Assembly: GCF_026151205.1 (NCBI RefSeq)
Contig: NC_087078.1
Location: forward strand, 16,323,118-16,387,117
Source of the DNA: Bolinopsis microptera
Taxonomy: Eukaryota > Ctenophora > Tentaculata > Lobata > Bolinopsidae
Reading direction: 5' to 3'
Length of the DNA: 64,000 bases
The notes beneath the pieces were generated by a model that made no database searches, was not told the DNA's origin, and saw only the letters and a program-made list of their open reading frames with translations. Shown here piece after piece: positions 46,165 through 59,900 of the stretch. Each line of letters begins with the position of its first letter. Positions within the stretch are counted from its first letter, which is position 1. The position numbers and the translations under genes were made by a program.

Positions 46165-47716
46165 GTTTGTTGATTGTGTCCCACCAACTCTCATATAACT
46201 TAATCCTGTTGACGTTGTATGTTTGTGTAGCCTCGCGTTAGCGTTATTTCAAAATTATATCAAAGAGTATCATTCTAACTATTACTATTAGTCATAAGTC
46301 ATAGTTTGTGCAAAAATCTTTGACAAGTGGAAACTTGTTAGTTTTCATGGGCTTCTTATTTCCTATGATATTATATTTGTCAAAACATCTCGTGGAGTAC
46401 GTTCTCAGCCCGACAAACAGTTACCCTGTTACCTAGCTTGCTAACAAAATTTTTGAGAAACGTAAAGACCGGAGACACTCATACAACTTAGCATAACACA
46501 TAAGTTAACTGTGATAAAACATGACAATAAAATTAAAAGCCAAAAAAGCAAAAGAGAAGCAATATGAACAATGAATTTTATGAATCTGCCAGTTTGGGGT
46601 GAAAGCGCCAAGCGGTGTAGTCAGTAATTCTCCGTGGCATGGCAGCCTTATGCTTATAGTTATTCTTATAGTTATAGACTTAGAGGAAAGATTCAAAAAA
46701 ATTATGTATTCCATTTTACAACTCAATTGTACTACTTATATACTTATAGTTATACTTGTACTTGTACTTGTAGAAAAATAAGTCCATGCAGAGCAGCAAA
46801 ATGATTGCGTAACTCCGACCAAACACGAGAGTACGAAAAAAGAATGAGAAAAAAAGATATTAGAAGAAAAATGATAAGAAGATTATTAAACATAAAACAC
46901 CTGCCTTAGTTTAGTTGTCCACATGACACATGGTCATGAGCACTCATCTTGACTTTGAGTCTATTAATATTCGTTATCCTTAGTAACGTAAACTACCTGA
47001 GTACCAGCGTGCAGCGGTTATATAATTGAGACTTTACTGGTGACTGGGCGGCCTGTCATTCCGCCTAATCTGTGATCTCTTATATTCGTTTACGAACATT
47101 ATAGCCTGGGGTCTCCAGGTAACGTTTACTATTAGTTAGCACATGGTACTACTACTAGAGTTGGCACATGACTTTGAGAAAATTTACGGCTGAACTAACG
47201 TTTTACTTTTAATTTACCTTAAATCTATAATTATCTGCGTTCGATCTGTCATCTGGCTCTCTCTACAATTACAATACGGGTAATGGGTACGGTATATAAT
47301 CATAATAGGACACGAGGAGGGCCGAGGGCGAAGGTTGACGGATGTTAATGTTATATTCGATCACACGTTTGCTAATACTACGTTGGCTCATATTTCATAA
47401 CTCATCAGACTTGGAGACGATTAACGGTCGCACTTATCAATAAACTTATATTATGTTTAATTAACCTAATTAATAATTATTTGCGTTTGATCTGGCTCTC
47501 TTTACAATTATGGGTAATACCAATGGCCAATGGGTATAAGTATAACTATAGGACCGGACATTTTACGCCATTTTTATTTAGGCCAATGTCATAAAACGGA
47601 GACTTTTTCTATGGAGAAAATGGAAAAACCTTATATTGGGGTAATTCTCCATTTTATGCCATCGAAATTAGACTACCAAGCAAATTTAACAGTTTACGGT
47701 TTCTTGGGCGACAGCA

Positions 47717-47845
47717 TAAGGGGTCGTTCGCATATTACGTAATCAGCCGAGGGGGGGGGGGGTTTCAAATGCTTACGGTTGATTACGGGAGGGGGTTTTG
47801 GTCGTTGATTACGTAATCAAAATTTTAATTTTTTACCGATTTTAG
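47717..47845. mobile_element. Copy of the Harbinger-like MITE family
   Basis: TAA followed by GGGGTCGTTCGCATATTACG, the same end and target as at 3694, then GATTACGTAATCA motifs and G-rich blocks. The right end is not clear, so the copy may be truncated by the next repeat. Confidence 0.6.
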
Positions 47846-47850
47846 TTGTC

Positions 47851-48172
47851 GGCTGTCGCCATCCAGCGCTAGTTGTCGCTATCCAGCGCTAGTTGTCGCT
47901 GGCTATGCGACACTGTCGCACCCGATAGTTTGTGATGGCCAGCGCAACTTGACCATTGTTAATGATTTGGCCCGGCGCGCGCTACTTCGTAGCTCGTGCC
48001 GTCGGGCCAACATTTCGAGAAGAAAGCGGCGCGCACTACTTCGAAGAAATTTAGACGAGTAACATCCGTCAACAGCGCAACTGGCCATCGCAGAAAACAG
48101 TTCGATAACTAGCGCTGGATAGCGACAACTAGCGCTGGATAGCGACATGACTAGCGCTGCATGGCCAGCGCA
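47851..48172. mobile_element. Fold-back element with GTCGCTATCCAGCGCTA arms
   Basis: The left arm has TTGTCGCTATCCAGCGCTAG tandem units and the right arm has the complement CTAGCGCTGGATAGCGACAA, with a GC-rich centre. No coding frame. An inverted copy lies at about 51165-51660. Confidence 0.75.
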
Positions 48173-51164
48173 AAATATAAAAATCAAATATTTGCAATAT
48201 TAGTATTACTCGTCCGCCAGCGCAATATAGTTGCGATATTACTCGTCAGCTAGTATATAGTGCTGGCCAGCGCTAGTCAGCGCTGCCGCTAGCCAGCCAG
48301 GGGTGTAGGAAGCGGGGGGGCAGGGGGCCATCGCCCCCCGGGCCCCGTGAAATTCGGGCAATTTAAGCCAAAAAGGGCCCTTTTTAATTTAGGCTTAATT
48401 GTTAATTTAGCGGGAGCTCGGCTTTCAGAAGTACGTATCGAGAATGACTCGGACAAAGTCAAAAATTTTCAAAGTTTTTCTGGAAACTACTTTTTTTCAT
48501 GTTTCATGCTACCCTGATCATTTTGAGCCGAACATTTTTTTTTTTCGGTTTTTGAAGTCCGCACCTACCTTTCGATATACGATTTTGGACTCGAGGGTTT
48601 CCCTTTACTTTGTAATGCGATCTCGGAAGCTCAGGCCTCCTCTCTTCGCAATGCCAATACACAATACGAGCTCGGAAGCCGGGTTGTAGGTTTACAACTT
48701 GATTGACGATGTCAATCCGTCGAGATCGTTGCTCTGCGAAGCAGAGCAACGATCGTCGATCGTAATTTAATACTAGCATTTAATTACATTTTACATACTA
48801 ATTATAGTAAATTGGATGTCATTTATCTAATTTAAAACGATGCAACAGTGATATGTCAAGTAAATCGGCGCGCGGCGCAGCAAATCGTCCATATTGAATT
48901 TACAACCAAAATTTGGTAGTAGAAAAAATAATTATTCCCTCCCTTCGATGCGAAGCAAGAATGCTAGTTTGCGCGGCGCGTCGAAGCGGCGAAGTCCTCC
49001 AAGTTTACAACCTACCAGGACGCGCGCCGAGTTGGACTCGTCGACGGTCCACCGTCCAATATATGGAGCAGATATTTTACGAGTATCACCCGTTAAAAGC
49101 CGGGAAGCGGGTGTTATTAACCACGGTACCAAATTAGACAGGTATTAGTTGCTAGCACCGGGTAATAATCACCTCTCCCATGTCCATGATATGTAGTACT
49201 TTATTTCCTCCAAGAAATTATTTATTTAGAGCTCCTTTTGACTTGGCTAGAACTATACATGGGAGGCCCCGGTTATATCAAGAGAGTCCGTCTCGGAAGG
49301 TTCTGAACCCACGATTGAGCGTCTTAAAACTTTTGTTTTAGGGAAATTATAATTTTGCTAGAATTCAGAGTTTCATGTTACTTCTTATTTAATTTAGTGC
49401 GGTTAGTGATTATAATTCAGACTTTCAATTTTGGTGGGTTAACACAAATTGAAACGACAATATAGAACAAAATATAGAACGACTAATGGTAGTATAATTA
49501 ATGAGAGAAAAACCTTCTTAAATTGAAAAATGGTTATATAACAATGGAAGTAACCTTTTGATACTATACTAATTAATTGAAACGGTAGAAATTCTTCTCA
49601 TAACCTATTTAAAGGAACTCTAAGTATATGTTGGTGCAATCACCTTTTGATATGTCTCTCTCTAAGAAATAGTGTAGGAGGGCTGGAATATCACGCGTCT
49701 TTGACTGAGTCTCACCGTCAACAGTTTGACTGTCACGAATGGTCTGAAAGCAATATCTTTTAACTATGGCAATAGAAACAATTTATTACGTAACCAACAG
49801 GAAATCTACTTTAAACCTGCACACGTCTTACTCGATAAACAATAATATAATACTTAATAAATTTACTATTTAAGACAACTACTTATTTTATGCGGACGTT
49901 ATAACTGAACTAATTACCTCGGTTGACGACGGAGAATCAATTAATCTAGCAGGTATCGGCAAAGGCAGCACGTTCTGAGTAGGAAGATTCGGGTCTATTG
50001 ACCTGGGAACGGAAACGGAAGTTTGTACAAAGTATATAATTTTGAGAGCACGAAACTACAATTACCAACTATATTCTTAAACCTACTTCATATGTAAAAA
50101 CTAATGGAAAAGGATTTTACCTCAAGAACAACTTCAATCCGTATAATGGTCCTTCAAGTGAGAGGGAGATCGGGAATCTTATCGTCGTTAGCTTACTTCT
50201 ACCCGGAAACTTAGTCACGGTTCTTTAGATTATGGAATGGAAGACTTGCCCGGTAAACTACACGATGTGTCGGTTCAGAGCAACCTGAATAGAATTAACC
50301 TTCAGTGTGTCGTATAGAATTTAAGTGGATATTGGAAACGGGAATAGACACTATAAACAATATAGATATAAAAATCACGTCAAACTATTTTATACGAAAC
50401 AAAATACTAATATGAAAGGCTCACATTAAATCAAGGCAAGGAACTTACTGGAATACTTATGACTGGAAAGATTAAAGCATCCGGATGGAACCGGCATACT
50501 GGACTCTGTTATAAGCACTGCTATGAAACAAACTTATAAGACTGCACTGACCCGAGAAAGACATCGGATCTCCGATCTCTCTCCCTCTTAACTCCCTCCG
50601 ACTTTCCCAGAGTCTATCAGTCTGGTTCATCAAAATCAGTAATTGTTCATCAAGATCGTTATTGCTCATCACGGTTTAAACTCTGCTATGCTCTGCTAAT
50701 CATCCATTCTCACAATTCATAGATCTTCGTCTGAAACTGCGATAGGCTAGTCTGCTATCAGGTGATCTTCTGTGGTGTTCTGATTGTACACCTCCATGGA
50801 ATGTCATCAACCGTGTCGAATTGTCTATTAGTTAAACACAAAACGCTTCATTTTGTTAATCAAACGTAATCTCTTCTCTAATTTAAATACACATCTTATT
50901 TCAATGATCTTCTAAACTTAACGATACCTATCTTAAACATAAAATTATTCAAGCTCAAAATGACTGGAATTGTTCATTACTATCTTCAATGGAAATGTGT
51001 TAACTATAAATCTAAATCATTTAACTATCTTTTAAAAGGAATATCGGAATTAGAGAGAATTTCGAGGTTCCTTACAGCGGGATCTCTGCTTTCAGAGGTA
51101 CGTATCGAGAATGACTCGGACCGAAAATTTTCTAATATTTGATTTTTATATTTTGCGCCGGCCA

Positions 51165-51660
51165 ACGCTGGCCAGCGCTAGTTGTCGCTATCCAGCGCTA
51201 GTTGTCGCTATCCAGCGCTAGAATTGTCGCTATCCAGCGCTAGTTGTCGCTATCCAGCGCTAGTTATCGAACTGTTTTCTGCGATGGCCAGTTACGTTGT
51301 ATCACGTGGTGACCCCTACGGTCGTTTCACTATAGTACTAGTAGCGTCTTCGACGCTACAGGGGGAGCCGCGCACTTCGTGCGCGGCGGGTCATACAACG
51401 TATGACAACAGTTACGCTGGCCATCACAAACTATTGTGTGCGACAGTGTCGCATAGCCAGCGACAACTAGCGCTGGATAGCGACAATTAGCGCTGGATGG
51501 CGACAACTAGCGCTGGATAGCGACAATCATCGAACATTGATATTTTTGATTTTGCGCTGGATAGCGACAACTAGCGCTGCAGATGGCGATAACTAGCGCT
51601 ATCCCATATCCAGCGCTAGTTGTCGCCATCCAGCGCTAGTTCAAGTTGTCGCGTTTTGAC
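51165..51660. mobile_element. Second fold-back copy, inverted orientation
   Basis: At least four tandem TTGTCGCTATCCAGCGCTAG units on the left and complementary units on the right; inner pieces (CGAACTGTTTTCTGCGATGG; GCGACAGTGTCGCATAGCC) are inverse matches to those of 47851-48172. The centre differs (CACGTGGTGACCCC, CGCGCACTTCGTGCGCGGCG). Confidence 0.75.
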
Positions 51661-51832
51661 TATCGCAAAAGAACCGATTTTCGAAATACCAATTGGACAA
51701 TTTTCGTTAATTATGTAATCAAAATTTTCGTTTTTAACCAATTTCCGTTTAGTATTAACCAATTACTAATACTAAACGAAAATTGTGTCTAATCTTGATT
51801 ACGTAATATAGGAGGGGGTTGGGTCTTGATTA

Positions 51833-51833
<1 letters not shown>

Positions 51834-51875
<42 letters not shown>

Positions 51876-51960
51876 CAAACCTTGATTACGTAATATAGGG
51901 GGAGGGGGGGTTCGGTCTTGATCATTACGGTTGATTACGGAGGGGGGGGGGGGGGGGGGG
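51834..51960. repeat. Poly-G tracts (about 41 and 19 G)
   Basis: An uninterrupted run of about 41 G (51834-51874), and 19 G at 51942-51960, each following a GATTACG motif of the Harbinger-like family seen at 3694 and 47720. Homopolymer length is unreliable in assemblies. Confidence 0.85.
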
Positions 51961-53976
51961 TAAAACTTCGAAGAAATTTAGACTAGTAGTACTAGTAGTA
52001 TCATCCGTTAATTCTGCGACTACGCTGTACGCATACGTATCACATTGATATGGTCAGAGCAAAAAAATGAGTCAGATTTTCAGGTTGTTACAATTTTTGG
52101 TTAGATTCGATGTTCAATCATGATTGTGATAACATTGATGGTAGCAAAGGAAACAAAACATTTTGTTAACAATAACATTGGATAAAATTACTACAAATTT
52201 CCAATTCAAATTTTAACAAATATAACACCAGGCCAAGAAAGTTGACTTGAAGTTTATCATGATACCGACTTCTCTTATAGCCAACATAGCTCTTCTAGAA
52301 TGCTCGATAACAATAGAGATCGTAAAAATTTTAGAGGTCATACTCCTAAATTTCCTGCCTCAAACTTACATCAAATTCCCAATATTTTAAAGATAGAAAG
52401 CTAAGTCAGTACCATGAACTCCTTGGATGGATCATGATCTTCAGTAAAAAAATAGTGACCAGAGCCCGACATTTTATCTGAAAACTGTGTATCCTCGAGC
52501 CGGTCTGAAAATCAACACATTCGCGGGCGGGGGCCCCGTAAAATTGTTCCACCCTTAAACATACGCAAAGCTTTACACAAGTAAACTGTAGGTATTTAAA
52601 AACGATTTAGCAACACATGGAACGAAGCTAGAGTAGTTTTAATATATTATATGCGATATATTCGGAATAGGGGAAATGAATAAAAAGTTACAAATACACC
52701 TAGAATATTTATTAACAATTACACGGTATACTTAATACTACTTTAAAGAGTTTATATCTTATCTCTTATCTCTCATAATTACAACTGTAAACTGTTCTTC
52801 AGGTGAAGCCTTGCATTGATGAATCACGTTACAGGTAAGATTTTTGAAACTATAGGACTTAATTGCTGAAATTATTAACTGATTCTTATGTTGCTACGTA
52901 GTAACGATATACTTATATGTAAATTTATAAAATGTGTTATAGCAGGTATCATATTCAGAATAATAAATTTTCAGCATTTTGCTTAGCACCCCGTTAATTT
53001 GACATACTGAAAAATCCGCATCGGTTTGGGCAAGTTAGTTCCGAAATATTTCATCTGGCGATTTAAAATGCAATTTAATACAATGAAAAGGACGCCTATT
53101 ATAGCACATTTCCATTGGATCGAGACGTCCATATGGTTATGTTATAATATGGCCATATATAACCACAGAACAATAATTAATTGCAGAAATTGTACGTCAA
53201 GCGCATAAACAGGGGGGCTAAGCTTGTTTTGATCAATGATTGAAATAATATATTCATTTGAAAGTCTCATTAAGTTTTACTTTTATACTGATCGTATATA
53301 TACTTCGCAAGAAAAATATATAAACCCTGAATAAATTAACTTGCATCTTGTTGCATGGATTATTAATATAGAATAATTGATTTCAAATGTATCCTCATCC
53401 CATCATAATCTCTTTAAAAAGTGAACGCTGAAAGCATACTCGACCTTTAAAACAGGAAAATGAAAAACAGGCGTATCAGCACAACTTTTCCTCATTCACC
53501 AGCCGCTCCGAGAGAAAAACAGTGTTGTGAAATGGTTAGTTTAAGTTTTGAGAATTCTATTCAGTTTAAAATTATTCTTAACATAGCGTGTGCAAATCAT
53601 CGAGAAAACAGGAAAATGGACAGAAAAGTTTGTCCTCTAAAAACCACAGAATACAACTTATAAAAATCTAATTCTTCTGTTCTTGCTTGAACTTTAAATC
53701 TAATCAATTAAACACGTTAATAATTGATAATTAAATCTTATCCGATGGTCGCAGCGCTTTAGGCTACATTATAACCCAGATCAAGATCAGATATAATTAA
53801 TATATTATGTATTGATATATTCATCTGTACAAATTCTCAAGTTTTCTTCCTAATTGGTTAGGAACTGAAGCAGTAAATAGTAGATCGACAATCGAGGAAA
53901 ATTTGCGTTGTCGCGACAAGGTTATGATTGGGTCGTTGACATGACAACGCGCGATCTGTTTCAATAACACCCGTCA

Positions 53977-56900
53977 TCACAGTTCGTCGTCCGAGGAGTC
54001 GCTGTCTGTTTCTGAGCTCGAACTGGAACTTAACCGGGACATGTTCTGGACAGCTGGAATTTGGAGTATTTTAATAATTTAACCAAGGTCTTCGAAACTG
54101 AATTACTAACTTTGAAAATGACTAATTAACTCGCAAATTGATTGCATAAATTGTCAAAAAAGTGCCAATTTTTTCATCCTGATTGACTACGAGAGAGATC
54201 CCTAGTCTACTAATCAACAATAACTCACATTTTTGTCGCTTCCCACATTTGGAGCTGGTACTGGTGTCCTTCAATCTCTGTTCCAGCTCTTCCCTTCTCT
54301 TCAGCTTCTCTTCTGGCCGCAATCCCACTGTCTTCTTCAAAGCTGCGGATGGGTCAGGTGACGTCACTTTAAATTTGTTTATTTTAACTAAAATACATAT
54401 TTCAGAACCCCAACTCAATTGGGGCCCCACTGCCGATGAATATCGACTGAATACCGTCCTAGTTCAGGTGAACAAAGTGGCCACTGTAAAGTGTGATATG
54501 GTCCCTGCTGTGGAGTGAGCCTAAAAGCTCTCTCCTGGAATCCCGCGTAGATATGGAGGCTCTCTTATCAGTGCCTACACTAATTGTAGCTCACTTTGTG
54601 CGAAAGATAAAGACCCGAACTATGAGTTTTTCACAATGGGATAGAGCGCTTTAAACGAGACAGGGTCAGTGCGAGGAGGATGAGAGACCGGGTCAGTGGG
54701 ATATTATGTCACATTTGTGGTACAAAACCATCAATTAAACCACTTATCACCGGCCGATTTAAAAAAACTTAACCTGTTAGGCTTCGTCAGAGTTGTGCCA
54801 GAAATGTACCGAAAAAAATCAGTCCCGTAACTGTTACCTTATCTTTGGAGAAATCCAGTTTCAAGAGTACTCTGCCCGGTAGGGACTAGGGAGGCGTTGT
54901 ACAAATAGAACCGCCGTTTTATTTAGATAGACATATATCATATATATTATATAGAGCTCATTTGCATTGGTATAACTTATGTTACAAGCCCCACCAACAA
55001 TGCGGTTAAAACGGACCTAATTTTATGGCTCTAGCCCACTTTAAAGTTCAATGGCATTGTCAACAACAAAGATACACACTCATCCTACTCAGAATATGGA
55101 AAGTTAAGTCATTAGTGGGTAGCACCTTATGAGCAGCCAATAGATACCCTCACATCCTCACACGTGACACACCACGTGATATAAGGTCAGCAAAGAGTGA
55201 GCATGCTCTCCTTGTAGCCACAGTACAAGCTTCAACAGTTTATTTTTGTTTGTGAAACTACTAAAACTTGCTAAAGTATCGCGATAAATAAACCACTGCA
55301 TTATCTCTTGAAAACCAGCTGGGATAAAGAGAAGATGATTATCTTCTTCACCTTCCTTTGGGCGGCTACGATTGCTACTGATGCTGACGGTAAGTTATTA
55401 TAACCAGAGATAGTGATAAGGTGCCGGTCCAGTAGGGAGCTTCTAACTAGCTTCTAACTAATAGGACATTATTATAATCTATACAACTACAATATTATTA
55501 GGTATGAGGGCTCCTGGAAACACATAATTTATATGAGAGGTTTCTCTCTGATCATTGCTGTTCCATAGTTCATATTAATCGTAGTTGGAACTGTAGCATT
55601 CAACAAATAAAATTACAGGTTGGGTACCAATAGGAGACGAGGACATAGAATACGATTTAGAGAAGTACCCTCTTCAACTCAAGATCACCGAAACTAGCAA
55701 ACAATTAAATTTGTATTTCTTTGACAAAGATTATGAAGAAGCGGGACAAATCCGACTTATGTTTAAGCCTCTGAAATATAAAGTACAAGACGCGTGTATA
55801 AGAGGATTCATTGAGCTTCCGTCCAACTTCCCGAGCGAGACGACCAATGAATGGGTGATAACCAAAACTACAGAACCGCGTGTTACAATCCAATTTAATG
55901 ATATAAAAGTGGCTGACATCCCGATATCATATAATTGTGAGGAACAAGAGGTTTGGAATAGAGATGTGACAACGATACGATTCAACGCTTGGGGAGCAGC
56001 CGCTAACAGTAACTCATTCTTCTACATTCCAGCAACAGCAGGTGACTATATAGATTCAAAATAATTGTTCTATAACATATCTGGGTCAGATTTTAAAGGG
56101 GGACAGTTCAAACTTTCAAAACATATCAAGTTCTCGTGATAGCTTTTCGAGACATGAAATCTTCTTAATAAATTACAATTTCAGCGAAATGCGAGGATCT
56201 AAATGTGGGCCACGCTACAGTTTTGCAGAGTGAGGACTCACTCGCCACAGTCACATGCTCTAAACGTTACGCTCTGATTGGTGAGAAGGAGGTCACGTGC
56301 AAAGATGGGGAATGGTCAGCAGTGCCAGAGTGCAGAAAATGCGGTATGGAACATAGTCTTTTAAGAGTCAAGTTTATAATAGTTTGTATGACTATGTAAT
56401 TAACTACGATGATTGCAAGGCAGCAAAATCGAAAAGCAGTAGGGCTGCTTTTCGGTATTGTGCGCTTAAAATATTTGACCACGGCCCTGTGCAAAATGTT
56501 ATAGTTAATTACATTAGATATTTAGACCCAAAATTTCATTGAAAATATTTGAATGATTTAAGAGTATTCTAGTAATCCCGATTATTACCAAATTACTGGC
56601 AGTGAGAGGAAAGATTTCTCGATAACAGGTGACCGTTTAAACTTACCATTTTCGTAAATTAGTTTAAATTCGATATAACCAGCTACAATAAAAGGGACAT
56701 TTTTGGTTAACAACTTTTCCGCCTTTATCATAATATGTTTTATTGAAGTTCCAATAATATTCAACTTTACAGGTCACGATCCAGACACTGAAACAGAACA
56801 TCAACCACGTGATATGAGATCTACAATATCCCTGATCCAGCAATATCATGATTAGGAACTAATTCATTTATTCGAACATTTTTGCATGATGACCCAGTTT

Positions 56901-59900
56901 TGATTGTAATTTATTTCTGACAGATTATTGAGCATTTTACGCCTTTATTTGATTGATTTTACTTCGCCTCCCGAAATAATGAATCAAATCTAAAATCTTC
57001 GTTCATTTGAGATTGACTGGATACAACATTTAAGAGCAATAAATCGTAAGGCTTACGGGGAATCTTTTTCTGTTCTTTAAGGCAGTCATCGGTGTACTTC
57101 TGAAGTTCTCGGAGAGTGGATGGTTTGAGGGTATCGAAATCGATTTCAATTTCTTCTGGGTTCGTATCTTGACCCTGAAATTGAAGGACATTGAATTAAA
57201 AATAAAGATCAACCTCTTTCAGGATTTATTAGGATACTAAACAAAAGTGCTGGAACGATGTTTCATTTTCCTAAATTTTCACAAATTTTCACAAATTTCC
57301 AGTAAAATACCTGTAAGTTGGGTTCTCTGCTCTGAATGATAAGGACGACCTTGCCCAGCTTGTCTCCGGGCAGCTGGTTGATGTTCTGTGAGAGTTGTCT
57401 CTTCTCGTCGTATGTCATGGGTTTACAGTCCTCTTCTCGGAGTGTGGGGGTGGTAGACGTGGCTGTGGCCATCGTTATCCTCCTGTCACAAGACAGTGTT
57501 AAAACTTGGGGATTGATTCTAGGTTTAACCGGAGCTAACAAATTTGTCATAGTAGAGTATAGAACAAAGGCCAGATCAGAATATGTTAAAATTCATTGGA
57601 CAAAAGGTAAAACATTAAAATCACTTACTCAGAATGTTCTGCCTTTTTGGATTGACGTTTGTTAACTCTTGGAGCTTTAGGTGCCCGAGGTTTCTTGGGT
57701 TCTTTAGGAGGTTTAGGCTCCCTTGGTTTTCGGGGAGGCTTAGGTTTAGGAGATTTGATAGGTGGTGGAGGAAGTGCTGCAGGTTGAGGGGGAGGTGGAG
57801 GAGGCGGAGTAGGCGGTGGAAGAGGCTGAACTGGTCGGGGTGGAGGACTGGCAAGGACCGGACTGGTTACAGGGCTGGGTGGCACGCTGTGGGATGTTTT
57901 GGCCATCTTGGCCTTCTTTTGCTTTGCTTTCAGTTTCGTTAGCAGAGCTATCTGTTGTTCGAATATCTTTATCTGCAAAGTGGGCTCGGCTAAATATAAT
58001 CTTATCAAATAAAACGTATATCGTTATTCACAACGTTTCTTAAATATTTTTGAAAGCAATTTGTTAGAAGTTTTTCATTTACCTGTCCCTTCAAGTCATC
58101 GATAGCGTTGTCGTATGACAGGTCCAGTTCTGACTCGGATTCAGCCTCACTGGAGGTATCCACAACCTGATCAACTACAACAATCTTCTCTGGGGGAGGG
58201 GCAGAGGGAGGGGACTTCAACGTCATTTTAGCAGGAAGGGGCGTTGATCTGGCTATTGGTGGTGTGGGTTTGGAAGGAGTTTTGACGGATTCGGAGCTCT
58301 TCTTGGTCTGTCTTACTTGAGCTTGTTCCACGATTTTCTTGAAGCGTGACTCAAATGAGATCTGAAAACAAAATTGAACATCAATAACAGTTTCAAATTT
58401 CTCACTTAAATTCATTTCACCTATCTCAACAAGACACGCAGCTCAGGGCGATAAAATCATGTAACACAACAGTTCCTAACCTCTAGTTCCTTAGCCATGA
58501 GAACAACATCATGTCCAGGAGGGTTGTACCGATAACAGTTACTAAATATCAGTCTCATATCTCCCGCAAACTCCTTATCATCAGTGTACTCTCCCTTCTC
58601 CATCTTAGCCTGAGGTGATACCATGGTGTTACCACCTCGCTCTGTACGTTAAGTGTGATTATGCAACACGTGGATATATTTGTTAAGACACTAAGGGATG
58701 AGTTGCTGTGTGAATGTTATGATGTTGAACCGTTGAACGATGAAAAGAAAAACGCGCCAAAAGGAGTGGAAAAGCCGCATCTCCACCGTTTATAATTTAT
58801 ACATCATTATGTTCATTTTAATAACACATGATTAGTGCTGGAAACTGGCCATTATGGACCATAAGAGCTAGCATGAAGGTATTCAGAGGGCATCATTGCA
58901 ATGTACGGACTGTTACCAAGTCTAGAGTCTAGACGCGTTACTCATTGTTTTAATATATTATATCTGTCTTGGCAGTGACTACTGGATATGGTTAGAAGAG
59001 TAATAAATGAGGTAGGACAACAGAACGGAAACCGTGTGAGTTGTAATTAGTAAATAACAATATATTCTGTTAGGTTGTGTTCGTGAATTATATAGACAAT
59101 TAGGTGTTAGATGCATTGATGCAGACTGTTGTAAACCATGACGTGTAACTTGTTAGATTAATATGATGGCAAACTTTCAAGTAGAAAAAAAAGCTGAAAG
59201 TAACTGGAACGCATCTGTCTGTTTCAAAATATAAGCTGACAGGCTGGATAAAACAACCAACTGCAATAAGGAAAGTAATCATGACTTGTATGTTAAACAT
59301 TAAAAAGGCCCTTAATCACTCACCCTGATAGTACCGAGGTCCATGGGTTTCTTAATGATAGTGAGGTAGTCGTGTAGTCCCAGACTGGCATGGTCAACAG
59401 GTTGGTAGAAAGGCCAGGCACTTGACTTGTGTTTACGACCCATCAATTCCTTAAGTAACGTGTGACACTGCCGTAACTCGGTGCTTTGTTTTGGTTTCTC
59501 AAACTGTTGGAGGGGTTTGGATTACAAAATAATGATACAATTAGAGGGTTTAAACCAGGAACTTGTGTTTTTTAACATTTACGGATGAAGACTTGTGAGT
59601 TTAATAACGGACGTACACGTCTTGGCAGTTGGCACTTGCTCAAGAGCATGCAATAGCGAAACTATTTGTTCGAATTGTTTTAAAAGTTTGTTTTAAAAGT
59701 TTGTCATAACTAATTTGTTATAACTGTTATAGTATAGAGTGAATTTTAACTGAGAAGCACTTACTGATGATGGTGATACGACTTTTTTGGGATGTCTGTT
59801 ACGAACAGCTTTAGTTTTAGGAACGACGGGGGAAAGAGTAGTCGTGCTGACCTGAACAGATAATGTTTTAAATGGAAGGTTTGTTTTGAGAAATTACTAT

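Larger units (their letters stand above)
46165..53976. other. Repeat-rich gene desert
   Basis: About 7.8 kb without any coding segment I can support. It holds the fold-back copies and poly-G tracts listed separately, a half MITE at 47050-47120 related to that at 12926-13222, a Harbinger-like end at 47720 and an inverted copy (about 49000-49100) of the 12515-12770 repeat. 49150-51050 and 52000-53970 are AT-rich and featureless to me; any LTR element there is not recognisable. Confidence 0.5.

Noticed and set aside
49150-51050. Possible LTR retrotransposon
   Set aside because: I looked for paired terminal repeats, a primer-binding site and pol motifs and could not find them by eye.
53460-53663. 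67-residue frame in the desert
   Set aside because: No signal, domain or splice context; expected by chance in AT-rich DNA.
57634-57942. Plus-strand Arg/Phe-rich frame opposite the BET linker
   Set aside because: Shadow of the proline/lysine-rich BET exon on the minus strand.
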